A stretch of 64,000 bases of DNA from Allobaculum mucilyticum (GCF_022701195.1 NZ_CP078089.1:2914001-2978000), one strand, 5' to 3'; positions 45,290 through 54,525 are shown, numbered from the stretch's first letter. The notes: generated from the letters alone by a model not told the origin. Numbers and translations: made by a program.

Positions 45290-47059
45290 CAATGTCATTA
45301 AGCTAAGTAGCCAGTGTGTTCATAAATCTTGAACACCAGTGAAATAGTGCAGAGAAATCATTGGAATTCGAATTCGTTCGAATGTCCTTAACCACTATTG
45401 CCTAAAAAAGGCGCACGAAAACAGAAAGTTTCAATACTGGTATTAAATCATTCAAAGAGCACTTCAATTGCTTTTAGCGCCAGGTAAACCAGATTAATCG
45501 CTTGGGGTGCAGCTTCCTTATAAAGGAGCAGTTCTCTCGAATGCATGACTTCTCCCTGCATATTTCTTCTATCAGTGCTTTTTCTGACACACTCCTGGTT
45601 GATCTGCCCCACAAGCCCTGCAGATAAACACTGACACTGCGGATCACATTTGTCAGATTGATTTGGTACTTCGGTTTTTCCTGAGCCTCTTTCTCATCTG
45701 CAGCTTCAAGACCGCCAAGCTGAGGAGCACAGAGAAGCGAAACAGCTGTACTGATATTCATTCCCAACAGGCCTGCCCAGACTTCCTGCTTGATCCATTC
45801 TGCTTTTTTCGAATGGATATGCAGAACATGTTCTCCATATTTGAGCTGACCTATCTTTGTTTCGGTGCCCCACCTTCCATGGTAACCATCGCTGTAATCA
45901 GCCGGGGTCATGTTCTGTTCAATAAAAGAGGTGAGCAGACAGACATATTTACCTGGTTCGGTTTCAAAACTTACACTGCGTACTGTGAATGGAGCTTCTT
46001 CTGCTCCTGGACAGATCTCATTCATTGCTTTGCGTGAAATGTATTTACGATTGGGATCGTTTCGGTCTGAGGCCCGCTGATGAATACTCAGCCTTTTTCT
46101 GACATCTGAAATACCCTCTTTGCCCTTCAATTCCGGGAAAAGAGAAGTGAACTCTCTGTACTTGGAACGAATGATGTACTGATATCCATGCTTGCAGCAA
46201 AACTCTGCAAGAGAAAAGGAGAAGTATCCACGGTCCATTATGAAAACAGGAGTAACGCCTTCCTGCTGGTAATACCAGTGATAATGCTCGATGATGATCT
46301 TCGCAGCTTTCCGATCATCATTGCCTTTTTGCGTCTGGAATACAAAATCGAGAAAAAGTCCTGTGGCCAAATCAAGTGCCAGATTGAGATGCATACCAGC
46401 ATGAATCGGATCATTACTATCCTTTCTGCGCACGATATAGTCCGGTTCATCAAAATTGACAGGTACGGGCAGATTAGAGCCATCGATGGCAATGAACTGA
46501 TATCTGTTTTCCCGGCATCTTTGGCGCCTGTTAGGCCCGGCAGAGCACAGCACGAGCATCATGTTGATTTGGTAAAACAGATACTGGAAGAACTCTGCTT
46601 TGATCTTTCCTTTAATCTGAGTAATGGCGGAGGAGCTGACTCTGTCAGAACCCAATCCCATCATGGCTTTAGCCATTTCCGCCTGGGTTGGGCAAACGAA
46701 GCAACGTACATTTTTACGAAGTCGGCCAATCCAAGTTTGCTTTTCCGGGAAAAGTTTTCAGGACTTGTCAGAAAGCGGGGATCAGGAATGTCGCAGGCCT
46801 GATCAATGGAGTCGGTGACCCGTTTGCAGAGATCTTTCGGGGACTTAGGAGGAACAACTGGTCTATGTAAGAGAGTGTTCAGCAAGAAATTATTACATAC
46901 ATTCATAATTTCTTCGAATTTTGGCCGCTGACTCGCAAGTCAACTGAAATGACCGAAAAAAAGCCCAAGAGAACGGTTGGGGACTAATTGGAATTGTTCA
47001 TGTTTCGTGAACAATTTTGGAGTGGTTATGTATACTGCTGGCTTAACTTAATGACATTG
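45290..47059 (-). mobile_element. IS4-family element C (1770 bp)
   Basis: The ends are inverted repeats CAATGTCATTAAGCTAAG (left) and the complement of CAATGTCATTAAGTTAAG (right), the same terminal sequence as IS copies A and B. The transposase inside is a different protein. No target duplication is visible (GTACTGAAC on the left, GATTCCAAA on the right), so one flank has been rearranged. Confidence 0.85.
45474..46906 (-). pseudogene. IS4-family transposase of element C, split by a -1 frameshift
   Basis: The N-terminal frame starts at 46906 (MNVCNNFLLNTLLHRP) and ends at 46661. The main frame of 400 codons begins by 46676 at the latest. It shows Asp in YQFIAIDGSNLPV, Asp in PVFIMDRGYFSFS, and the Y-x2-R-x3-E-x6-K signature YHGRWGTETKIGQLKYG. 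A -1 shift in the GTAAAAATG tract (around 46710) would join them to about 475 residues. This could be decay or slippage on the A run; I cannot tell. Confidence 0.75.
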
Positions 47060-47266
47060 GATTCCAAACAGATCCCTCACGATCTGTTCCTGCCAGTCGA
47101 TCAGCTCAAAGGGTTTACCAGCCCAGGTTCCTTTGGTGTGGCACAGGCACTGGATAAAGTTAACCGCATAGTCGGCTGCTTCCTTATCGTAATAAGATGT
47201 GCGCGCCTTGAACTTTGTAGGTTTGTATTTTTTCAGCTTTCGCATTGCCATAAGGAAAAAGATCAT
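47060..47266 (-). pseudogene. Terminase large subunit relic, N-terminal fragment
   Basis: About 65 codons of the N-terminal, pre-Walker region of an HK97-type large terminase: FKARTSYYDKEAADYAVNFI, HTKGTWAGKPFELIDWQEQI and VRDLFG. This pattern is highly typical. The fragment is cut at the end of element C, and no continuation is found on the far side. It shows that a phage packaging module once stood here on the minus strand, the orientation of prophage 2. Confidence 0.85.
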
Positions 47267-47269
47267 TTT

Positions 47270-47291
47270 AGATGGTATCGCTAAACAGATT
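47270..47291. repeat. 22-bp direct repeat, right copy
   Basis: Matches 45097-45118 with one mismatch, at the upstream edge of the terminase relic. Confidence 0.7.
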
Positions 47292-47438
47292 GGTCCATTT
47301 CCAATATTGATGGGACAGGTAAACCAATCAGTACATTGTTGAGTTTAGAATGCCGATTCTGCTGATGGGAATAGTGGAATCGGCTTTTTTGAATCAAGGA
47401 GGAGTTTTGATTTTTGTTGAAGAAAGGAGTTAGACAGA

Positions 47439-47681
47439 ATTGATTGTGGAAAATTTGATCAACGAAAAATTGAAAGTATCTGTAACGTTATCGCCGACAC
47501 GGACGATGGCTTAACGGGAAGGGAGTTACGGCATCTTCTTGAGTTGTTTGGGGTACCTTATGATCCGAGAATCACCTCAAATAAAAGGGAGTGGTTCTTC
47601 AACTGCATTGCAGATAAATTCAATAAAGAACACTCCTTCTTGTTGTTCAAAAGAATGATTGAAGAGGCAATTAATCTGTAG
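47439..47681 (+). pseudogene. AbiJ N-terminal-domain-like fragment without a normal start
   Basis: An open frame of 80 codons encodes KIESICNVIADTDDGLTGRE, LRHLLELFGVPYDPRITSNK and REWFFNCIADKFNKEHSF, resembling the N-terminal domain of AbiJ-type abortive-infection proteins (pattern T-x-x-GLTG-x-E-(I/L) and K-R-x-x-F-N). AAAGGAG lies 9 nt before an ATT codon, where an ATG would be expected; no ATG, GTG or TTG is in frame upstream of the domain. It stops soon after the domain. Probably a degraded defence gene. Confidence 0.5.
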
Positions 47682-47985
47682 ATCGTCGAATTATTTCGCC
47701 AATGAAAGTACGGAATAATTCGAAGAACAAGTCGGGTGCTCCTATCACTGCGAGCAAGGCGACGGAAGAAAGACTATCAGATCCCGTTAAATCAGTAATA
47801 GGTGGTGTTCACGATCAATGAACATCCAAGAAACTTTGTTTTTTTATTCAAGTGTCTACCTTTAGGGAACGATCTTTATTTTTTTTGTGTCTTTGACATG
47901 GGGTGCCCTTCACCTTTGGCTAAGGCTTCAATAGAAGGATAAATCTAGTGAAAAAATTTTTTTGTGGGGTGAGGAATCGTTATTG
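47682..47985. other. Intergenic region with a hairpin
   Basis: A 12-bp hairpin with one G-T pair lies at 47687-47722 (CGAATTATTTCG against CGGAATAATTCG), perhaps the terminator of the AbiJ-like gene. I see no gene in the rest. It ends in the left IS256 target duplication TCGTTATT. Confidence 0.5.
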
Positions 47986-48075
47986 AGAGTGTAAGGTCTT
48001 TTGTGTAAATTCCATCAGGATTTCAGGCTGATACAATCAGCTTGAGCCTGACAAATTTATACAAGGAGACCACGT

Positions 48076-49323
48076 ATGCCACGTAAAGCTAAAGCTGAAC
48101 CAACCCTTCAGAAACAGATTGCTTCAACCATCGTTAAGGAATACAAGCCTCAGACGTTTAAAGAAGCCGCAGACATCATAAAGACAATCTTTGCCCCTGT
48201 TCTTGAGGAGATGCTCCAGGGAGAACTTGATTCGCATCTCGGCTATGCCAGCGGATCGCATGCTCCTAAATCGACAGAGAATCGCCGCAACGGCTATTCG
48301 GAAAAGACTGTAAAGTCTTCTCAGGGCGAGCTGGATCTGCGTATTCCTCGCGACCGCCTTGGTACATTCGAACCGCAGGCAGTTCCTAAAAGAAGCCGGG
48401 ATATTTCCAATATCGAGGATAAAATTCTGCGTATGTATGGACAGGGCATGTCGCAGCGCGACATCTCCGATATTATCCAGGACATCTACGGCTTCTCTGT
48501 CTCTGCGGACACGATCTCAAACATCACAGATCGCGTTTATCCAGTGGTCGATGAGTGGCGTCATCGTCCCCTGAAGAAGTGCTACCCCTTCGTATTCGTC
48601 GACTGCCTTTATGTATCGGTCAAAACCGATCGCGGTGCAAAAGAACAGGCTGTATATGTGGTTCTTGCTTACGATACTGAAGGCTATAAAGATGTCCTCG
48701 GCATCTGGATCGGCGAGAGCGAATCCAAGCACTTTTGGATGGAGATCTTTGACGAACTGAGAGCACGAGGCGTAGAAGATATTTTCTTCCTGTCCATGGA
48801 CGGCGTAAGCGGGCTTGAAAGCGGTGCTAAGGCTGTATTTCCGAACGTTACCGTACAGCGCTGCATCGTTCATCTGCTCCGCAACTCTCTGAAATACATT
48901 CCGACCAAAGAAAAAGCCGGTTTCTGCAAGGACATCAAGAGAGTCTACGGTGCTTTGAACGCTAAAGAAGCAGAGGCTGCTTTCGATGAATTTAAGGAGA
49001 AATGGTGCCGTTATCCTGGTGCGGTAGGCGTGTGGGAACGTAACTTTCATCATGTGCGGCAGCTGTTTAACTACGGCAGTGCTGTCAGAAAGGTGATGTA
49101 TACAACCAATGCGATCGAGTCGGTTAACTCCAGCCTGCGAAAAGTAACAAAAAAGGGCTCGTTTCCAAGTGAGGATTCAGTTTATAAGGCCTTGTATCTG
49201 CGCATTGTGGAGCTCGAGAAGAAATGGCAGGGACGAAGGGTTCCAAACTGGTCAATGGTACGTAATCAGCTCCTGTGTGAGGAGGAACTGAGCGCTAGAT
49301 TGGAGAAGTACTCAGCCAGGTAA
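48076..49323 (+). CDS. IS256-family (mutator-type) transposase
   Basis: 415 residues, CAAGGAGA before the ATG. Catalytic Asp in YPFVFVDCLYVSV, Asp in FFLSMDGVSGLESG and Glu in YTTNAIESVNSSLRK. The family motif VQRCIVHLLRNSLKYI is present, as is the NGYSEKTVKSSQGEL DNA-binding region. Intact, so the element may be active. Confidence 0.95.
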   Translation: MPRKAKAEPTLQKQIASTIVKEYKPQTFKEAADIIKTIFAPVLEEMLQGELDSHLGYASGSHAPKSTENRRNGYSEKTVKSSQGELDLRIPRDRLGTFEPQAVPKRSRDISNIEDKILRMYGQGMSQRDISDIIQDIYGFSVSADTISNITDRVYPVVDEWRHRPLKKCYPFVFVDCLYVSVKTDRGAKEQAVYVVLAYDTEGYKDVLGIWIGESESKHFWMEIFDELRARGVEDIFFLSMDGVSGLESGAKAVFPNVTVQRCIVHLLRNSLKYIPTKEKAGFCKDIKRVYGALNAKEAEAAFDEFKEKWCRYPGAVGVWERNFHHVRQLFNYGSAVRKVMYTTNAIESVNSSLRKVTKKGSFPSEDSVYKALYLRIVELEKKWQGRRVPNWSMVRNQLLCEEELSARLEKYSAR

Positions 49324-49367
49324 GCAGCAGATCTGGAATCCGCTTATGAAATTTTCCTGCGCTTAAC

Positions 49368-49483
49368 CCCTTTACAGCGGGTCCTCGCTCCCCCTGCACC
49401 CCCAAGAGACGTCCCCACCGTCGAAAAAATGCCATCCTGGCAGGGACGTCACCAGTCTAGCAGGGGGCGCCCGCTATAAAGGG
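49368..49483. repeat. Nested palindrome in the 3' region of the IS256 element
   Basis: Four stems nest inside each other: 49368-49381 with 49470-49483 (13 of 14 pairs), 49387-49397 with 49460-49469, 49408-49415 with 49443-49450 (GACGTCCC/GGGACGTC), and 49430-49434 with 49438-49442. The sequence is GC-rich compared with its surroundings and noncoding. Confidence 0.75.
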
Positions 49484-49846
49484 CAGCTCCAGAAAATTTC
49501 ACTCGCTCATCGTCCGGCGAGGTGTTTTGAACCTACGAAACGGCCAAATGTTTCAACTACCAAAAACGGATTTACACAAAATATTTGACATACCCTCGTT
49601 ATTTGTGAATAATACGAAAATTTTTATTTGTTTTAGTAAATTTTCTTCTGGGTAGTGGAGATGTATCAATAGCATAAAGGCAGACAACTCAGAGAAAATA
49701 GCCAGCAGGGCCAACCACAAAAATTAAAATATGGTATCGAAACGAAAACAAAACGAAACAGCTAGTAAATTATCCTTTGGCAAAAAATCTAACATAATAT
49801 ATAGTTTTTATAGAATAAGGCAGTAAATGGAAGGAGGAAATTTGAG

Positions 49847-49900
49847 ATGCTGCCCGTTGTTTCTGATTCAAAGTTACTTAAGGAAAGGAGACTGTTGTGA
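49847..49900 (+). CDS. 17-residue leader peptide
   Basis: A short frame (MLPVVSDSKLLKERRLL) with a strong AAGGAGG placed 9 nt before the ATG. Its TGA overlaps the GTG start of the secreted repeat protein. The overlap suggests translational coupling or leader control. Short length keeps confidence low. Confidence 0.4.
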   Translation: MLPVVSDSKLLKERRLL

Positions 49901-50952
49901 AAATCAAATTATTCGCATATGGGCTTGCATTAGCTGTTTCGACAATCACTTTGTTTCCGCATCAAATGCATATTCTGGCTACTGAACATGTAGATCCTGA
50001 AGTGATGGAAGCGGAAGATGTAAATACATTAGGTGATGTTGAAGATTATAGTTATGAATTAGAGCATTCTGATGAGACTGAAGTGATTGAGGGAAATGAG
50101 AATTTTGAAGTAGAAATTCCCGGACAGGATACTGATTTAGATGACTCAATTGATCCACAGAGCATTATTGGCGTGGATAACCGAGTTAAAGAGTCGTCTA
50201 CTAAGATTGAGAAATTTGAGCTGGCTAAGTACCTTTCAGTCGGTGAATCAGGAAGCTTCAAAAGCGAAAAATCAGAGTGGCGAGGTGTTCCGATCGAATA
50301 CGATCTGAACGTTTCCAGCAGCGATTCCTCGATTCTGGAAGTCAGCGAGAAGAATGAATACAAAGCCCTGAAGGAAGGGAAGGTTACTCTTTCCTGGACT
50401 GCTGCCTACTCCAAAGACACACTGAAACAGCTGGAGAAGAAGTGGCCTGGTGAAGAATTTCCGCTTCCGGCAGAAGTTTATTGTGAGACGGTCTATGTTA
50501 CAGAGCAAAAACCGGTATACCGTCTGTACAATCCGAATTCAGGAGAACACCTCTTTACTGCAAAGAAAATTGAATACAGCTGGTTGTCGGAAAACGGCTG
50601 GAATGCAGAAAACAGCAGATGGCTCAGTGACAGCGAAGCGAAAGAAACAGAAAATGTTCATCGTGTTTACAATCCGAACGCCGGTGATCATCACTATACT
50701 TCCGATCAGCGGGAGATCGATTTTCTGCAGTCCGCAGGCTGGAGAGATGAAGGAACTGTTTTTCAGGCCTGTCAGAACAGTGAACACGCCGTTCCGGTTT
50801 ATCGCCTGTACAACCCGAATGCAGTCACCGGCGCCCACCATTTTACGAGCAGCGAGGAAGAAGCTGATAGCTTGAAGACAGCAGGATGGGCATTTGAGGG
50901 AGTCGGATTCTATGTTACTCCGCTTCGAACGGATTCAGCGGATCTGTTTTAA
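49897..50952 (+). CDS. Secreted protein with three DUF5648-type repeats
   Basis: 351 residues from a GTG with GGAAAGGAG. Signal peptide (KIKLFAYGLALAVSTITLF, cut near residue 30). Residues 35-95 are very acidic. Residues about 105-200 form an Ig-like/BIG domain (LNVSSSDSSILEVSEKNEY, EGKVTLSW). Three repeats follow near 210, 255 and 300, each beginning YR(L/V)YNPN and containing GEHLFT, DHHYTS or AHHFTS and a GW ending. Such repeats are found in surface proteins of Firmicutes. It is probably chromosomal. Confidence 0.85.
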   Translation: MKIKLFAYGLALAVSTITLFPHQMHILATEHVDPEVMEAEDVNTLGDVEDYSYELEHSDETEVIEGNENFEVEIPGQDTDLDDSIDPQSIIGVDNRVKESSTKIEKFELAKYLSVGESGSFKSEKSEWRGVPIEYDLNVSSSDSSILEVSEKNEYKALKEGKVTLSWTAAYSKDTLKQLEKKWPGEEFPLPAEVYCETVYVTEQKPVYRLYNPNSGEHLFTAKKIEYSWLSENGWNAENSRWLSDSEAKETENVHRVYNPNAGDHHYTSDQREIDFLQSAGWRDEGTVFQACQNSEHAVPVYRLYNPNAVTGAHHFTSSEEEADSLKTAGWAFEGVGFYVTPLRTDSADLF

Positions 50953-51044
50953 GTGGATGAGTGCAAAAAGCAGGTGACCCTTTGCTGAGTCATAATTGCA
51001 GGGATCTTACGCAAACTTTGTTGAAGTCCGGATTCTGCAACTTT

Positions 51045-51075
51045 AAGAGATGTCCAATGCGACATCTCTCTTTTA
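51045..51075 (+). terminator. Terminator after the secreted repeat protein
   Basis: The stem GAGATGTC/GACATCTC with a CAATGC loop, then TCTTTT. Confidence 0.8.
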
Positions 51076-51240
51076 GGCGCTTTAAATTTTGTTGAGGTTT
51101 TGATACCAACGAGCTTTCCAATAGCTTGAGGTTTCAAAACCTCATGTTAGTTTAGAGGGCGGCTGGGACTGTCAAGCAGCCGCCCGTTTCTCTCTTGGTC
51201 GCGGCTCCGCTCAAACGAGTGTCTGTGCCGATACAAAGTG

Positions 51241-51281
51241 AGCGTAAAATAGGCCCCGGAAAACGGGGCCTATTTTACGCT
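51241..51281. terminator. Perfect 18-bp hairpin after prophage 2 recombinases
   Basis: Both arms match over 18 bp around a GAAAA loop, AT-rich at the base and GC-rich at the tip, so it can terminate in both directions. It starts 13 bases beyond the recombinase stop and is absent from prophage 1. Confidence 0.85.
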
Positions 51282-51294
51282 TACGTTGCATTTC

Positions 51295-52866
51295 TCACTT
51301 TTTCGATTCTCGCTTAATCTTCCGGCCACCTACGAAGCAATACATGAGCGTCCGGTTCTTGTACACCATCACCTTGTCGACCATCGCTCTGACCAGATCA
51401 CCATCGAAGGCATCCACATGGTCCAGTTTCTGGAGAAGCTCCAGGTAATGCTTCGTGCGTTCTCCTTCGTACTGCATATCCCTGATCTTAGCAGCCAGCT
51501 TCGCATGATCTTTCTCCAGCTGCTCGTACTCGATGAGCAGCTGGTTATAGGTTTCGTTGAAGTTGGCAGGTGTTTCTTCGATAAGCTTCTCGGCTTTCTC
51601 AGCAAGCTTTTCCATCCTGGCCTGGATGCGATCGGCTTTGATCTGGTGCTTTTCGGTGTTGTAAGTGGCATCGAACTTTTCGCTCCATTCGTTGAGGATG
51701 CTCTGCTTATCTTCAAGCAGTTCATTGAGCGCATTCACGAACTCCCGTTCCAACACGCTCTCTTGCACCTGATGTGATGGACAGCGCTGGTCGCTTTCGT
51801 ATTTGTTCTTCCAACATAACCACACCGGCACTTTCTTTCCGTTCGCCCGAGTGGTAACGCTTCTGGTGTACCAGGACTTGCAGATCGCACACTGGACCCG
51901 GTGGCTGAATGGGTAAGGTGTGTGGCAGCCGAGCCGCTCTTTGCCGTATCTGTATTTGCGGTCTTTGATGATCTTCTGGACCTTGTCAAAGTCCTCAACG
52001 CTAATGATACCCTGGTGAGAATTGGTGATGTAGTAGGAGGGAATGGCGCCTTTGTTCTTGACCTGCTTCTTGGTGATGAAATCAGGTGTGTAGACCTTCT
52101 GAAGATGCAGGTCGCCTTTGTACTTCTCGTTCATCAGCATTTGCTTGATCACATTTCGATCCCATTTATCTCGACCAAACTTGGTCTTGACGTGATGGCT
52201 TTCCAGGTAGTTCTTGATGTCGGTGTAGGTTCTGCCATCAAGAAACATCCGGAAGATCAACCGGACGATCTCAGCTTCTTCCTCGACAATCCTGACGCCA
52301 CCGTCTTCTGCTCGGGTATAGCCCATCAGATTGCCGTAAGGGATCTTGTAGGTACCTTCTTCGTATTTCTTCCGGACGCCCCATTTTACGTTCTCGGAAA
52401 TGCTGCGGCTTTCTTCCTGCGCTAGGGAGGACATGATGGTCAGAAGCAGCTCACCTTTGCCATCAAAGGTCCAGATGTTCTCTTTTTCGAAATAGACCTC
52501 CACGTTATGCTCTTTGAGTTCACGAATGGTCGTCAAGGAGTCAACCGTGTTTCTGGCAAACCGACTGACTGACTTGGTGATAATCAAGTCAATCTTGTGG
52601 TCGAGCGCATCCTGGATCATTTGCTTGAATCCTTCACGGTGGGCAGTACTGGTTCCGCTGATGCCTTCATCGGTATAGACGTTTACAAAGTTCCAATCCG
52701 CTCGTTCGCGGATCATGTTCTCATAGTAGGAAACCTGAGTTTCATAGCTGGTCTGCTGCTCATCCCGGTCGGTAGAAACCCTGGCATAGGCGGCTACGTT
52801 CTTTCTGGCAACAATAGGCTGAACCCTGGCCATTGTTCTGGTTACTGGGATTTTTCGTACTTGCAT
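51295..52866 (-). CDS. Large serine recombinase 2, prophage 2 copy
   Basis: 523 residues, almost identical to the 524-residue protein at 29600 (one residue shorter at the C-terminus; a few changes, for example RMFLDGRTYTD in place of RMFLEGSTYTD). Catalytic YARVSTDRDEQQ, zinc ribbon and coiled coil are intact. The start overlaps recombinase 1 by 25 nt as in prophage 1. Confidence 0.9.
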   Translation of the reverse strand: MQVRKIPVTRTMARVQPIVARKNVAAYARVSTDRDEQQTSYETQVSYYENMIRERADWNFVNVYTDEGISGTSTAHREGFKQMIQDALDHKIDLIITKSVSRFARNTVDSLTTIRELKEHNVEVYFEKENIWTFDGKGELLLTIMSSLAQEESRSISENVKWGVRKKYEEGTYKIPYGNLMGYTRAEDGGVRIVEEEAEIVRLIFRMFLDGRTYTDIKNYLESHHVKTKFGRDKWDRNVIKQMLMNEKYKGDLHLQKVYTPDFITKKQVKNKGAIPSYYITNSHQGIISVEDFDKVQKIIKDRKYRYGKERLGCHTPYPFSHRVQCAICKSWYTRSVTTRANGKKVPVWLCWKNKYESDQRCPSHQVQESVLEREFVNALNELLEDKQSILNEWSEKFDATYNTEKHQIKADRIQARMEKLAEKAEKLIEETPANFNETYNQLLIEYEQLEKDHAKLAAKIRDMQYEGERTKHYLELLQKLDHVDAFDGDLVRAMVDKVMVYKNRTLMYCFVGGRKIKRESKK

Positions 52867-54038
52867 ATTTTTCTCCTTCCGTCTGTAAAGTGGAACTCCA
52901 TGGTTCCGTCTGGTTCGACTTCGATCACTTCGACCTGCTCTCGGAAGAAGTCTGTATCGAATTTCTTGATTCCAAGTGTTCTTGCAGCGATTTTTTCGAG
53001 GATAAATTCATCGAGATTGATTGAATGGCACTCTACCAGGTGGTTTCTTCTGGAGTAGCATTGCCAATAAATGGGGATCTGATCTTTATATCTTTGAGTG
53101 ATGCGCTGGAAATTTCGTCCACAGTCTTTGCATTTGAGCTTGCCTGTAAAGGCATTGACTTTCTTACGATTTCTTTCTGGCTGTCGGTTTTGTTCTGTTC
53201 GCTGCTGGGCTTTCTGCCAGGTTTCTTCGTCCACCAGCGGTTCGTGATGGTCTTCGACCAGGTACTGAGGCAGCTCTCCCTTGTTCTTGTGCCGATCGTG
53301 GATAATCGGATCTCCGACATATTCTTTGCAAAGCAGCAGCACTCCAGTATAGGTTGGATTGGCGAGCATGGCTTTGATCGTTGCCGGCATGAAGTCATTG
53401 CCTTTCCGGGTCTTCGCTCCGGTCTGATTCACCCAGGCTACGATGTCTCTGACTCGTTTCCCGTCAGCATAGTCCTTAAACATTTTCGTCACAATCCATC
53501 CTTCGTTCTCATTCACGATGAGGTCATCATCGACCCAGTCGTACCCGAAGACCGGATTTCGTCCATTTGGAAGTCCTTGTTCAAAGCGCTTTTTGATTCC
53601 CCAGCGAACGTTATCGGAGATGTTACGACTTTCCTCTTGGGCAAAAGAAGCCATGATGGAAAGCATGAGTTCTCCATCATGGCTGAATGTGGAGAGATTT
53701 TCTTTCTCAAAAAACACCTCCACGTTGTGTTCTTTGAGCTGACGGACTGTTGCTAACAGATCAACGGTGTTCCTGGCAAAACGCTGGAGGGATTTGGCCA
53801 GAATCAGGTCGATCTTGCCCTGCAGTGCTAAAGCGATCATTCGATTGAACTGAGGACGCTTCTTGATGTTGGTCCCGCTGATGCCATAGTCTGCAAACAC
53901 GCCTGCGTTCTGCCAAAGCGGATTGTTGTTGATCTTATGGGTGAAGTGGGTGATCTGATTTGTGATGGAGGACTGCATCAACTCGGATTCCACCGAAACT
54001 CTGCAATAGGCTGCGACCCGTTTCAGTTGTTTGATCAT
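52842..54038 (-). CDS. Large serine recombinase 1, prophage 2 copy
   Basis: 398 residues, same length as the 28428 gene. The catalytic and central regions are close to identical. The C-terminal third differs more (RNRKKVNAFTG, YSRRNHLVECHS in place of NRKTVNAFTG, YTKRCQLGECHS), including the DNA-contacting zinc ribbon region, so target preference may differ. Retains YCRVSVESE. Confidence 0.9.
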   Translation of the reverse strand: MIKQLKRVAAYCRVSVESELMQSSITNQITHFTHKINNNPLWQNAGVFADYGISGTNIKKRPQFNRMIALALQGKIDLILAKSLQRFARNTVDLLATVRQLKEHNVEVFFEKENLSTFSHDGELMLSIMASFAQEESRNISDNVRWGIKKRFEQGLPNGRNPVFGYDWVDDDLIVNENEGWIVTKMFKDYADGKRVRDIVAWVNQTGAKTRKGNDFMPATIKAMLANPTYTGVLLLCKEYVGDPIIHDRHKNKGELPQYLVEDHHEPLVDEETWQKAQQRTEQNRQPERNRKKVNAFTGKLKCKDCGRNFQRITQRYKDQIPIYWQCYSRRNHLVECHSINLDEFILEKIAARTLGIKKFDTDFFREQVEVIEVEPDGTMEFHFTDGRRKICKYEKSQ

Positions 54039-54108
54039 GTAGATCTCCTTTCGTTGGTCCATATATCACTCTGAAAGGCCGTATTATCCAGTAAATTCGA
54101 CGTTAGGA

Positions 54109-54516
54109 TTACTTCAAATTTACGGCTTTGTCGCGACCGAATTTGCCCATGTGGAAGCAATGGGAATTGCAATATTGCTTCTGATAGCTCTTGTAATTCT
54201 CGATGGGACTGCCACAAGTTTTGCAGTAGGTGATGACTGGATTTCGTTTATGGACCAGATGCTGATGCTTGTTCCACCAGTCTTCACGGCATTTCTGACA
54301 ACAGAAGATCTTTCTTTTGGGAGCATCCTCAGGAAGAAGAGCTCCGCACTGTTTGCATCTTTTCCGCTGCTTGGCTTTCTTTCCGGCAAGACCTGCCTGT
54401 CTGCACACGTTTTGAACGGCAGATTTTGTCAGACCAAGCTGGCTGGCGATGAAGTCGTAGCTCTTGTTTGCTTTGCGCATTTCGATGATGGTTTTCTTGT
54501 TTTCCTTGCTGACCAT
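54109..54516 (-). CDS. HTH plus zinc-knuckle protein, prophage 2 copy
   Basis: 135 residues, differing from the 27950 protein at only a few positions (KSYDFIASQLGL for KSYDYIASQLSL). All eight Cys positions of the two knuckles are kept. Its 9-nt spacing from the polymerase stop is also kept. Confidence 0.7.
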   Translation of the reverse strand: MVSKENKKTIIEMRKANKSYDFIASQLGLTKSAVQNVCRQAGLAGKKAKQRKRCKQCGALLPEDAPKRKIFCCQKCREDWWNKHQHLVHKRNPVITYCKTCGSPIENYKSYQKQYCNSHCFHMGKFGRDKAVNLK

Positions 54517-54525
54517 GTTGTTCTC

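Larger units (their letters stand above)
47986..49595 (+). mobile_element. IS256-family insertion sequence (1610 bp)
   Basis: The 26-bp terminal inverted repeats agree at 19 positions, with TTTTGTGTAAAT identical at the inner end. The element is flanked by the 8-bp direct repeat TCGTTATT (47978-47985 and 49596-49603), the duplication length expected for this family. It carries one intact transposase and an unusual palindromic 3' region. Confidence 0.93.
50953..51294. other. Intergenic region rich in hairpins at the prophage 2 edge
   Basis: Contains the terminator at 51045-51075, an 11-bp inverted repeat TGAGGTTTTGA (51093-51103 with 51134-51144), a 9-bp stem GGGCGGCTG (51157-51165 with 51177-51185) followed by a T-rich stretch, and the long hairpin at 51241-51281. 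No gene is supported. Confidence 0.55.

Noticed and set aside
45281-47068. Target-site duplication around IS4 element C
   Set aside because: The nine bases on each side differ (GTACTGAAC and GATTCCAAA).
50949-51137. 62-codon minus-strand frame after the secreted repeat protein
   Set aside because: It runs through a terminator hairpin and an inverted repeat, with no clear ribosome-binding site or domain.
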